This document shows, piece by piece, positions 44,918 through 53,153 of a stretch of DNA of 64,000 nucleotides. The stretch is taken from NCBI GenBank assembly GCA_000283575.1, contig AP012044.1, positions 1 to 64,000 of the forward strand, given 5' to 3'. Each line of letters begins with the position of its first letter. Positions within the stretch are counted from its first letter, which is position 1. Source of the stretch: Oscillibacter valericigenes Sjm18-20 (GTDB lineage Bacteria > Bacillota > Clostridia > Oscillospirales > Oscillospiraceae). The notes beneath the pieces are model-generated. The model saw only the letters and a list, made by a program, of their open reading frames with translations, was not told the origin of the DNA and did no database searches. The translations under genes were made by a program, and so were the position numbers.

Positions 44918-46360
44918 TTAGAGTTTGCGCCGCCGCGTCCAGCGGACAAAGCCGAAGATCAGCAAAGCGGCGGGGAGCACGAAGATGAACAGCAGTCCCC
45001 ACAGTCCGCCGGTGGTGACCGTGTTGTTCTCCTCCGCCAGAGACACAGGCTCTATGCTGATGGGAGATACGTCCTTAAACCCCGCAGTAATGGAGGCGAG
45101 GAACAGAGCGTTGTTGTCCACATTGGCAAAGCTGGAGGTGACGGTGGTGCCGCACAGGGAGTCGCAGCCCAGCACCGTCAGGCGGGCGACAATGTTATCG
45201 TCGATGGTCTCCGTGGCCACCGCGCCCACCACGTAGTTGCCGGGAATCTGGCTGTTGTCCTCGTTGACGGCGACGCCGCTGTCAGAGGTGGAAAGGAAGG
45301 GCTTGATGGTAATGGTATCCCGTGCAGGGCTGGCGACCGTCATTCCCCGGGAGCAATACAGCATAATCGTGGCATCGCTATCGAGGCCCCCGGCGGCGTC
45401 CACGGAGGTATCCAGCGTCGGGAAGAACAAAAGCGGCGTATTTTGATAGTACCGCTGCGTATCCGTCACCATTCCGGGATCCACGCTGAGACCATAATCT
45501 GCGCAGAGCGCGTCAAAATTGGGGAGGTCGTCCAATTTGGAGGCCATGCAGTAAATCATCTGCCCGCCCTGAGCCAGGTAGTCCCGCAGCATGGTCAGCT
45601 CGTCGTCCGCCAGATCCCGGGTGGGGGCGTCGATAATCAGCAGGTCGCAGTCATCGGGGACGGCCCCGTCGGTGAGCAGATTCACGGTGTTCACCGTCAT
45701 ATGGATCTTGTTCAGCGCGTCGGTGACTTCCTGAGACAAGGAACCCTCGTCGTGGCCGGAGGTGAGATAGGCCGTATGGCGGACGGATGTCAGAACCCCG
45801 TCGATGGCGGAGGTGAGTTTGCCCTCGGCGTCAAAATTCGTCTCCTTGGTCTGCTGATACATATAATACATCATTTCGTCGATGCCGATAATATCTGAAA
45901 TGTTTACGGTTTCCTGCCGTCCGGTAGCTTCGCAGGTGACCACAATCGTGTTTGCGTCCGTGTCGTACTTGGACAGGACGGAAGGATACACCGTGGGGTT
46001 CACGTATTCAAGGCTCAGATGGTCGGATAGGGACACGTACTTGTCCAAAAACCGCACGATGCGGGAGTCCACGCTGGACTTGTCCGCCAGCACGTGAATG
46101 GCCACGTCTTCGGTAATGCCGTTGAGATAATTCACGGATACGTCCGAAATATTATAAATCTTTGTGTCCGTCAGGTCAATCTGTGCTTTTGACGTCGGTA
46201 TTTGGGCGACCAGAAGGTTAAAGACGATTACCGCCGCCACCGCCAGAGTGACGATGCCCGCGGAGAAAGCTCCTTTTCGGCGGTTCCGGCGAGACGAACC
46301 GGCATCTTTGGCGGAACCGGCAGCTTTCGCTGCAGAATTTGTTTTAAAAATTGACATCAT
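44918..46360 (-). CDS. GldG family ABC-associated protein
   Basis: A 480-residue protein with a membrane helix near the N-terminus (about 32-52), a long extracytoplasmic domain of the ABC-type uncharacterised transport (GldG) family, with DLTDTKIYNISD and DDCDLLIIDAPTRDLADDEL, and a second helix at the C-terminus (about 450-470) followed by a basic end. In gliding Bacteroidetes, GldG works with GldA and GldF; in Clostridia such operons have no link to gliding and the cargo is unknown. GAGGGGG precedes two adjacent ATG codons. It lies 18 bases from the DUF4340 gene. Confidence 0.86.
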   Translation of the reverse strand: MMSIFKTNSAAKAAGSAKDAGSSRRNRRKGAFSAGIVTLAVAAVIVFNLLVAQIPTSKAQIDLTDTKIYNISDVSVNYLNGITEDVAIHVLADKSSVDSRIVRFLDKYVSLSDHLSLEYVNPTVYPSVLSKYDTDANTIVVTCEATGRQETVNISDIIGIDEMMYYMYQQTKETNFDAEGKLTSAIDGVLTSVRHTAYLTSGHDEGSLSQEVTDALNKIHMTVNTVNLLTDGAVPDDCDLLIIDAPTRDLADDELTMLRDYLAQGGQMIYCMASKLDDLPNFDALCADYGLSVDPGMVTDTQRYYQNTPLLFFPTLDTSVDAAGGLDSDATIMLYCSRGMTVASPARDTITIKPFLSTSDSGVAVNEDNSQIPGNYVVGAVATETIDDNIVARLTVLGCDSLCGTTVTSSFANVDNNALFLASITAGFKDVSPISIEPVSLAEENNTVTTGGLWGLLFIFVLPAALLIFGFVRWTRRRKL

Positions 46361-46375
46361 ATTGTATTCCCCCTC

Positions 46376-47242
46376 TCAGTTCCAGCGCCGCTTCTGGAGG
46401 ACCTGCACGGTCAAAAACACCAGAAGGGCAATCAGAGACAGGTACAGCAGCAGCCCCGGGATGTCGAAGACATGGTCGGTGGCAAAGCTGTTGAATGCGC
46501 CAAGCAGGGAGAAGCTCCCCAGCGCGTTGGGCAGAAGATTCGAAAATGCGCTGGAGTCCTTGATGTAAAAACCGAGGATAGCGACGATTCCCAGAGCCAG
46601 CACGCCGCCGGTCAGCTTCCAGCTGCCCGCCAGGGCGTTCAGCAGCAGACATACCAGAAGCAATACCACAAAAAGCCCCGCCAGAGAGCCGATGGCGGAA
46701 GTGGGCAGGAGACTGACCAGCCCATCCCACAGATACAGCACCAGCAGCAGGCAGAAGGTGCCCACGGCGGCGATGACCTGACTTTCCGTCAGAGCGGAGA
46801 CCAGCATCCCAATGGCAATTTCCACCGCCGCCAGCATGAAGTAAATCAGCAGTGTGGCATAGTCCGCCTTAAAATGGGCGGTGCCGTTCATGCGGATAAT
46901 CAGCGGACAAAGACAGGCCAGCAGTACCGGTGCCGCCAGAACGGTCAGCATGGCGAAGTATTTTCCAAGCACCACGCCGGTGAGCGTGGCGGGAGAAGTC
47001 AGCAAAAGCTGGTCGGTTTTGGAGTGGCGCTCCTCCGCCAGAGACCGCATGGTCAGCACTGGCACCAGCGCCATGAATACCATCAGCGTGGCGTTGAGGG
47101 CATAGGAGAAATAGGTGTAGCCGTTGAGCAGGTTATAGGCGGTGAAATAAATCCCGATGAACACGGTGAGCGCCGCTACGAAAATCCACCCGGTCATGGA
47201 GTTGAAATACGCGCGCAGCTCGCGCTTGTAAATAGCTTTCAT
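46376..47242 (-). CDS. ABC-2 type transporter permease (GldF-like)
   Basis: A 288-residue membrane protein with six hydrophobic segments and the usual short conserved start MKAIYKRELRAYFNSMTGW. It includes TMRSLAEERHSKTDQLLLT, a common feature of GldF/NosY-type permeases. It overlaps the ATPase gene by 4 bases (ATGA), so they are translationally coupled, and GldG follows 15 bases after its stop. With the ATPase it should form the transport core of the operon. Confidence 0.9.
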   Translation of the reverse strand: MKAIYKRELRAYFNSMTGWIFVAALTVFIGIYFTAYNLLNGYTYFSYALNATLMVFMALVPVLTMRSLAEERHSKTDQLLLTSPATLTGVVLGKYFAMLTVLAAPVLLACLCPLIIRMNGTAHFKADYATLLIYFMLAAVEIAIGMLVSALTESQVIAAVGTFCLLLVLYLWDGLVSLLPTSAIGSLAGLFVVLLLVCLLLNALAGSWKLTGGVLALGIVAILGFYIKDSSAFSNLLPNALGSFSLLGAFNSFATDHVFDIPGLLLYLSLIALLVFLTVQVLQKRRWN

Positions 47243-48348
47243 TCTATGGTTTCCTCCTTTTCCGGGACATTGTCCGGGGTCGTTTCACCGGCGGATTCCA
47301 CCGGAACGGGAGCCGGGAGTGGAGCCTCCTCCGCCTTTTCAGATGGGGCGTTCTCTCCGTCCTCTCCGGTAGTATTTTTTTCGCCGGAGGTCAGCAGCGC
47401 GGCGGCGCGGGCGGCCACCTCGTCGTCCTCGTCAGTGAGATCCAGGAACACATCCTCCAAAGACGCCATCCGGGACCGCAGTTCCAGCAGCGGGCAGCGG
47501 GCCTTGGCGAAGGCATAGAACAGCGCCTCACGCCGGTCGCCGTTGCTTCCGACCTTTATACGTACCGTGTCCGGCGTCACATCGGTGACGGTGTGGCCGG
47601 TGATGCCCTCCACAGTTTCAAGGACGAACTCGGCCGCCTCCTGGGAGCCCTTTGCCAAAAGCTCCAGGCGGTCGTTGGCGGAAAGCTTTTCCTCCAGAGC
47701 TTCCGGCGTATCGCAGGTTACGAACTTTCCCTTGCGAATAATCAGGACTTTATCGCAAATCGCCCGGATTTCCGAGAGAATGTGGGAGCTTAAAATCACG
47801 GTATGCTCCCGGGCAAGACTGTGGATCAGATCGCGGATCTCAACCACCTGTCGGGGATCGAGTCCCACGGTTGGCTCGTCCAGAATGATGACTTTTGGTA
47901 AACCGAGAATTGCCTGGGCCAGACCCACCCGCTGGCGAAAGCCCTTGGAGAGGTTGCGGATCAGCCGGCGGGTCTGATCTTCCAGATGGGTCATGGAGAC
48001 GGCCTGCCCGATCTGATTTTCCCGCTCCGTTTTTGGAAGCTGCTTTAATTCCGCGCAGAACTGTAAATATTCCAATACGGTCATGTCCGGATACAGCGGC
48101 GGCAGCTCTGGGAGATACCCGATGCACCGTCGGGCGGACTCCGGCTCCTCGCAGACGTCGTGGCCGTCAATGAGAACCGTGCCCTCCGTAGCGGCGAGAT
48201 ATCCGGTCATAATGTTCATGGTGGTGGACTTACCGGCGCCGTTGGGGCCCAGAAATCCGAAGATCTGTCCGTCCTCCACTGTAAAGCTGAGGTGATCCAC
48301 GGCACTGTGGTTCCCGTAACGCTTTACAAGATTTTGCACTTCGACCAA
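47239..48348 (-). CDS. ABC transporter ATP-binding protein (GldA-like)
   Basis: A 369-residue ATPase. Motifs are Walker A GPNGAGKST near 34-42, signature LSKGFRQRVGLAQA, Walker B VIILDEPTVGLD, and H loop LSSHILSEI. After the roughly 230-residue nucleotide-binding domain comes a DUF4162-like domain and then an acidic Glu/Ala/Pro tail of about 50 residues. The start is TTG at 48348, preceded by AGGAGG at 8 bases. First gene of the operon ATPase, permease, GldG, DUF4340. Confidence 0.92.
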   Translation of the reverse strand: MVEVQNLVKRYGNHSAVDHLSFTVEDGQIFGFLGPNGAGKSTTMNIMTGYLAATEGTVLIDGHDVCEEPESARRCIGYLPELPPLYPDMTVLEYLQFCAELKQLPKTERENQIGQAVSMTHLEDQTRRLIRNLSKGFRQRVGLAQAILGLPKVIILDEPTVGLDPRQVVEIRDLIHSLAREHTVILSSHILSEIRAICDKVLIIRKGKFVTCDTPEALEEKLSANDRLELLAKGSQEAAEFVLETVEGITGHTVTDVTPDTVRIKVGSNGDRREALFYAFAKARCPLLELRSRMASLEDVFLDLTDEDDEVAARAAALLTSGEKNTTGEDGENAPSEKAEEAPLPAPVPVESAGETTPDNVPEKEETIE

Positions 48349-48870
48349 AAAAAACCCTCCTTTTATCCCACGCGGCGCGCGGGCGGGCGCAACGGCCCGT
48401 TTTGAACGATAAAATATTGTAAATGGTATTTCTTAATCAGAACTGAAAGTCTGAAAACATTTTTATCATATTTTTCAGTTTGTGTTCAATTTGGACACAT
48501 TTATTATAGCACGGCATGCGGCCTTGAAAAGAAAAGACTCCTGCGGATATTTTCTCAAATAGTGGGACAGCAGCAAAAAAGCGGTTGAATTTTGTAAAAT
48601 TCTGGTATAGTCTGTTAGATACAAATAGTAATAGCGCTAATATATTGCGGAATTCTCTTTACCCTCTTTCCTTGGACACGAAGTATTTGTTATAATTAAG
48701 AATAAACTGATTTAGAAGCCTGCTTTTACGAGTAATTTGCGGGAGAACTTGCGCTTATCACTGTTTTATATTCTGTACCGCGATCTTGTCACTCAATATT
48801 AGAAGCAGTAAATCAAGTCAGGATTGTGGTTGAAATATAATAGGACAAATATGAAAATTCGGGTGAATAT
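48349..48870. other. Intergenic region between divergent operons
   Basis: About 520 bases, AT-rich after 48400, between the GldA-like ATPase and the GGDEF gene. It must hold promoters for both directions. I saw no convincing -35/-10 pair, no strong hairpin and no open frame. Confidence 0.5.
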
Positions 48871-50004
48871 ATGAACATTCTGGCATATTCTGAACTTAAT
48901 GCTTTTGCACTTGCAGTTCTTTTGATTGTTTTTATAAATATTTATCATTCAACCCAACAATATTTGTTTGAACAAAAATTGTTTTTGGCCATATTGGCGT
49001 TGAATGCTGCCCTTCTTTTCCTTGATACCTTGCAATGGCTTTTGAATGGCAGGCCGAGTACATCCTTCAGATTTGCATCCATTTTTATAGCTGTTATATA
49101 CAGTATACTAACTCCTGCCCCATGCTTTTTCTGGAGCTTATATGCGGATTATCAGGTGTACCAGGAAAAAAAACGCATAAAAAAAATACTCCTGCCGATG
49201 CTTACGCCTTTATTTTTCAATGCAGTTATTTCTTTGCTGAGCGTGTTTTATGGATTTTCGTTCAACATCGATCGGACTAACGTTTACCATAGAGGCTCGC
49301 TTTTCTACTTTATGGCAGCCATCTGCTACTTGTACCTTGTGTATTCAATGATTTTCGTCGTTTTCAAAAGAAAATTCCTTGCAAAAAAGGTCTATATTTC
49401 CCTGCTGCTATTTGCATTACCGCCTTTTATCGGCGGAATCGTCCAGTCCCTGTTTTATGGAGTTTCAATCATCTGGGCCTGCACAACGCTTTCCGTTTTA
49501 ATTATATATATTAATATTCAAAGCAATCAGCTAAATACGGATTATCTGACGGGGCTTTATAACCGAAGACAATTTGATAACTATATGCAGGAATGGCTCA
49601 AAAACTGCAAAGAGGGAGCCGCGCTCGGGGGCATCATGGCTGATTTGAATTCTTTTAAGAAAATCAATGATGTTTGGGGGCATTCCGCGGGTGATACAGC
49701 ACTTGTTGAAGCGGGAAACATATTGAAAGCCAGTTTCGGAAAAGAAAATCTGATCTGCCGATACGGCGGGGATGAGTTTATTGTAGCTTTAAAAATCAGC
49801 GGAATGGACGATCTGGTCAGTAAAGTGGAAAGACTCAAAGCAAATGTAAAGGAGTTTAACGAGCACAGTACAAACCAATACTGTATTAATTTCAGTGTGG
49901 GCTATGACATCTTCGATCCAAAATCCGGCATGACGGTTCAGCAGTTTATCAAACATATCGATCATCTCATGTATGACGATAAAAAGAGGGAAAAGGAAAG
50001 ATAA
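48871..50004 (+). CDS. Membrane-bound diguanylate cyclase (GGDEF)
   Basis: Makes the second messenger cyclic di-GMP. The 377-residue protein has six or seven hydrophobic segments in the first 210 residues, followed by a GGDEF domain: DYLTGLYNRRQFD, ADLNSFKKINDVWGH, and the intact active-site YGGDEF near 310. No RxxD inhibitory site precedes the GGDEF motif, so product feedback through that site is unlikely. Codon use is AT-richer than in most neighbours, and the adjacent DNA holds insertion sequences, so the gene may have been acquired. GGGTGA lies before the ATG; the site is weak. Confidence 0.9.
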   Translation: MNILAYSELNAFALAVLLIVFINIYHSTQQYLFEQKLFLAILALNAALLFLDTLQWLLNGRPSTSFRFASIFIAVIYSILTPAPCFFWSLYADYQVYQEKKRIKKILLPMLTPLFFNAVISLLSVFYGFSFNIDRTNVYHRGSLFYFMAAICYLYLVYSMIFVVFKRKFLAKKVYISLLLFALPPFIGGIVQSLFYGVSIIWACTTLSVLIIYINIQSNQLNTDYLTGLYNRRQFDNYMQEWLKNCKEGAALGGIMADLNSFKKINDVWGHSAGDTALVEAGNILKASFGKENLICRYGGDEFIVALKISGMDDLVSKVERLKANVKEFNEHSTNQYCINFSVGYDIFDPKSGMTVQQFIKHIDHLMYDDKKREKER

Positions 50005-50158
50005 AAGCTCGCGTTTTTATGCTTGGCGAAAAAAAGATTTGCATATATGAATTTTTCAAGGAATTTTTAATCTTTCTCCGGTATACTGCAATCAGTCTCA
50101 GGGAAGCGGGGTTGCCGCCCTCGGGTTCCGAGACACTTTTTCTCTTTTCTCTCTCAAA

Positions 50159-50194
50159 GGAACCGGGCCGCCGAAAAATCGGCGGCCCGGTTCC
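50159..50194. terminator. Strong symmetric hairpin after the GGDEF gene
   Basis: Perfect 15-base-pair GC-rich stem GGAACCGGGCCGCCG and its complement, with a 6-base A-rich loop. No clear T-run on either side; it may act as a terminator or as an RNA end-protecting structure. Confidence 0.55.
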
Positions 50195-50210
50195 TCAGCC
50201 GGTAGACAAA

Positions 50211-50241
50211 ACGCCGTTTGGGATTCAGACCCAAGCGGCGT
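50211..50241 (+). terminator. Terminator downstream of the GGDEF gene
   Basis: Twelve-base-pair stem ACGCCGTTTGGG/CCCAAGCGGCGT (one G-U pair) with a 7-base loop, followed by TTTTT on the + strand. It also lies just outside the IS3-element's left end. Confidence 0.8.
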
Positions 50242-50283
50242 TTTTCATGCTGACCTGCCCCCTGATTTCGCGCAGAGGGAATG

Positions 50284-51123
50284 TTAGTAACAACTTGAAA
50301 GTTTCAAGGCATATTCTTCCGGCGTCAGGTTGTCGAGAGAGGAATGCGGCCTGATCCTGTTATATTCCAACCGCCAGTTTTCAATTATCTCCCTTGCCTC
50401 AGACAAGCTTTGAAACCAATGTTGGTTTAGGCATTCCGCGCGGAGTTTCCCGTTGAAGCTTTCTATGTAGCCGTTTTGCATGGGCTTGCCCGGATCTGTA
50501 AAAATGTGTTCCACTTTGTGATCGTACGCCCAGGCATTCATTACATTACTGGTAAATTCAGAGCCGTTATCGGTCAGAATTTCTTTCGGCAGCCCCCGGA
50601 ACAAGGCGATCCGGTTTAGAACAGCCGATACCCTCCGCCCGGAGAGAGAGCTATCCACTTCAAGAGCCAGACATTCCCGCGTCACTTCATCAATTACGGT
50701 CAGAACGCGAATGTTTGAGCCATATCTGGTTCTGTCGCTGACAAAATCCATCGACCAGCGAGCATTCATTTCTTTTGCGGTGCGTTCCGGCATGCCGCGC
50801 TTTTCATATTTCTTCTTTTTGCTTCGCTTCTGAAGGGTTAATCCTGCATCCTTGTAAAGCCTGTATGTTTTTTTGTGGTTAATCTCAAAGCCTTCGCGCA
50901 GAAGCATGACATGTAACCGGCGATAACCAAATCGTTTCCAGCGCACCGAAAGTGCCTTCAGCCGTTCTGTTACCAAAGTATCCCCGCTTTTATCGGTCGG
51001 CTTGTATCGTTTGCTGTTCTGGCTGATCCCCATTAGCCTGCACGCGCGGCGCTCGCTGATTTCATAGCATTCCTGTACTCCGGCTGCTATTTTGCGTTTT
51101 ACGGCAGGCTTCAGACGTTTTTT
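50284..51123 (-). CDS. IS3-family transposase OrfB
   Basis: Catalytic part of the transposase, with the DDE integrase core: Asp in WSMDFVSD, Asp in LTDNGSEF, and Glu in YIESFNGKL. An HTH_21-type region precedes it ([20 protein letters not shown]). Frame is open from the slippery site at 51123 down to the TAA at 50284, so it is normally made as an OrfAB fusion by -1 frameshifting; an internal ATG at 51033 would give 249 residues. The catalytic part looks intact, but the orfA upstream is broken. Confidence 0.9.
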   Translation of the reverse strand, partial: KKRLKPAVKRKIAAGVQECYEISERRACRLMGISQNSKRYKPTDKSGDTLVTERLKALSVRWKRFGYRRLHVMLLREGFEINHKKTYRLYKDAGLTLQKRSKKKKYEKRGMPERTAKEMNARWSMDFVSDRTRYGSNIRVLTVIDEVTRECLALEVDSSLSGRRVSAVLNRIALFRGLPKEILTDNGSEFTSNVMNAWAYDHKVEHIFTDPGKPMQNGYIESFNGKLRAECLNQHWFQSLSEAREIIENWRLEYNRIRPHSSLDNLTPEEYALKLSSCY

Positions 51124-51373
51124 GAAAGCACGTCCTTTAATATCTTATTATCCAAAGACAAGTCGGCGACCATTTCTTTCAGCCGACGGTTTTCTTCTTC
51201 AAGCTGTTTCAGACGCTTGGCTTCACTAACGTCCATGCCGCCATATTTGCTTTTCCAACGGTAAAAAGTCTGTTCTGTGATATTGACTCACGGACAATAT
51301 CCACTGCCTTCTTGCCACCCTCGTGCTCCTTGAGAATCTTGATGATCTGTTCTTCTGTAAACCTTACCTTCAT
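51111..51373 (-). pseudogene. IS3-family OrfA, frameshifted
   Basis: Helix-turn-helix DNA-binding part of the transposase. It starts with ATG at 51373 after GGAGTGATT, and reads MKVRFTEEQIIKILKEHEGG, then DIVRE; after a one-base deletion near 51289 the correct frame goes on as TEQTFYRWKSKYGGMD and the leucine-zipper EEENRRLKEM to a TGA at 51111. The end overlaps orfB at the slippery heptamer AAAAAAC (51123-51117). As read, the protein stops early or runs out of frame, so this copy should not transpose by itself. Confidence 0.85.
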
Positions 51374-51421
51374 GTCAATCACTCCATTTTTTCTATTGTA
51401 GCATATCGTGACTAACATTCC

Positions 51422-52859
51422 TATTGACGAAGTTTTTCGGGTTCAGGTCAATGCGAATAATCGAATTGGGAACAAATAGCAGGAAAAAGAGAAAGGGGAA
51501 ATCGTATTTGGGCTTGAACCTGGGGTCTTCCGATTTCCAGATTGCCAGCTTTTTGAGATTCATGCAGGCGAAAGTGAGCAAAGCCTGCATCGTCACGTTG
51601 GCTTTGCCCCGTAAGGTAGTATATCTCAACCCATGTTTTTCTTTTGCGTCGGCGAAAACCCGTTCGATGGTTTCCGCACGCTCCCGGTAAATTGCTTTTC
51701 CCCGCGGTGTGTGGCGAAAATCTTCCGCGACGTCCAGATCGTTCGCCCATACATGCCGCGTTACAGTTTTCTGAGAGTTTCTACTCTGCGTGCACTGCGC
51801 CCGTTTCGGACAGCATTTGCAGATTTTGGGGTCGCTTTTGTATTCCCGGTATCCGTCACGGTTTGTGGTTGAGTAGCGCAGAACCTGGTTGTTTGGGCAG
51901 AGAACACAGTCGTAATATTGGTCGTATACATATTTTGCTCATCGGCCTTTTGTAAGGCAAAACCGGAATTTGGTGGTCGTCCAGAATCTGTTTGCAGATA
52001 TATGGGATCTTGTAACCAGCGTCGGCAACAACGTACTTGATTTCAGGGAACGTGGCCTTTACTTTGTCATAAATGCTTTGAACATCACGCTGTCATGGAC
52101 GTTGGCGGGGGAAAGTTCTACGCCAAGGATGAAGTTGTGCCGGTCGCAGGCTGTGTGCGCGGTGTAGGCGAAACATTTTTCATGCTCCCCTTTGTGGAAC
52201 ATGCCGCACTCCGGATCGGTGGTGCTTTTTTCGATCTCTTTAGTCTGTCCGGCCCCGCCGCCTTTTCCCGAGTCGTCATCGTCAAATGGCTTTTTCCCAC
52301 GAACCTCCCGGTCCTTGTTGATTTCCTCCATCAACTCTTTTTGGTAATGCCGGGCCTCTTCCTGAACCTGCACCTTCATTTTCCTGTTTCGGTTGGCGCT
52401 GGCCTTGATATGCGTGGAATCAATGAACACCGCCTTCGGGTCCACATACTTCAGCTTCACCGCTTCCAGCAGGATACGGGCGAATATTTTCTCAAAAATA
52501 TCGGTGCCCTCAAACCGCCGGGAATAATTTTTTCCAAAGGTCGTAAAATGAGGGATCGGATCGTTCCAGTCATATCCCAAAAACCAGCGATATGCCGCAT
52601 TGACCTCGATTTCTTTGATCGTCTGCCGCATGCTGCGGATTCCAAATAGATACTGGATGAACACGATCTTGAACAGCACTACAGGATCAATACTTGGACG
52701 GCCCGTATCTTCGCTGTACCTGCCTTTCACCAAATCATATATGAAACTGAAATCAATTGCTTTTTCGATTTTCCTGAGAAGATGGTCTTTTGGAACCAAA
52801 TCCTCCATGCAGTAAAAGCCGATCTGCTTCCGGCTGTCTTCACCTTTTTGGTTCACCAT
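51422..52859 (-). pseudogene. IS1182-family transposase, multiply frameshifted
   Basis: A transposase of the IS1182 family, starting with ATG at 52859 after AGGTGATAAAAG. The first 266 codons are intact and include GRPSIDPVVLFKIVFIQYLF and the catalytic FIDSTHIKASANR. Near 52070 the frame shifts and goes on as YDKVKATFPEIKYVVADAGY; near 51940 it shifts again into YDQYYDCVLCPNNQVLRYS, the zinc-type KICKCCPKRAQC and RAETIERVFADAKEKHGLRY with the final catalytic Glu. The reading ends at the IS3 boundary, so the 3' end may have been cut off. Inactive. Confidence 0.85.
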
Positions 52860-53153
52860 CTTTTATCACCTGCTTCTATTTTACCATCTTCTAAGCACTA
52901 AAAAAAGACAAAGCATCATTTCTCTGATACTTTGTCTGCCAAAGGGCTTTTCCCGGAAAAACAGGGCCCGAAAAAGCAGGGACGAACAATAGAATGAAGG
53001 TCCCTATGACTTTTATGCAACTTCCGTCAAGTTTTTTGAAGATTTGGACTGTATTAACAGGTTTTTAACTTGAAGTCCTTTCTCCAGTCCTGTATAATTG
53101 GAAAACACCCTGAAAAAGGGGAAAAGAACAAAGAAAATACGGAGGAAACTGTA
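52860..53153. other. Gap between the IS1182 remnant and the hydrogenase gene
   Basis: Nearly 300 bases without a gene. A hairpin GACAAAG...CTTTGTC at about 52906-52940 may be part of the IS1182 end. The hydrogenase promoter must lie in the later half; I could not make out a clear one. Confidence 0.4.

Larger units (their letters stand above)
50278..51421 (-). mobile_element. IS3-family insertion sequence
   Basis: A 1144-base element bounded by 14-base terminal inverted repeats, GGAATGTTAGTAAC at the left end and GTGACTAACATTCC at the right (one mismatch). It codes on the minus strand for orfA and orfB with a frameshift signal between them. I see no target-site duplication at the ends (flanks GAG and TAT). 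Its right end touches the decayed IS1182-type transposase gene. Confidence 0.8.

Noticed and set aside
50019..50354. 111-codon + frame after the GGDEF gene
   Set aside because: It crosses two hairpins and the IS3 left end, so it cannot be a natural gene.
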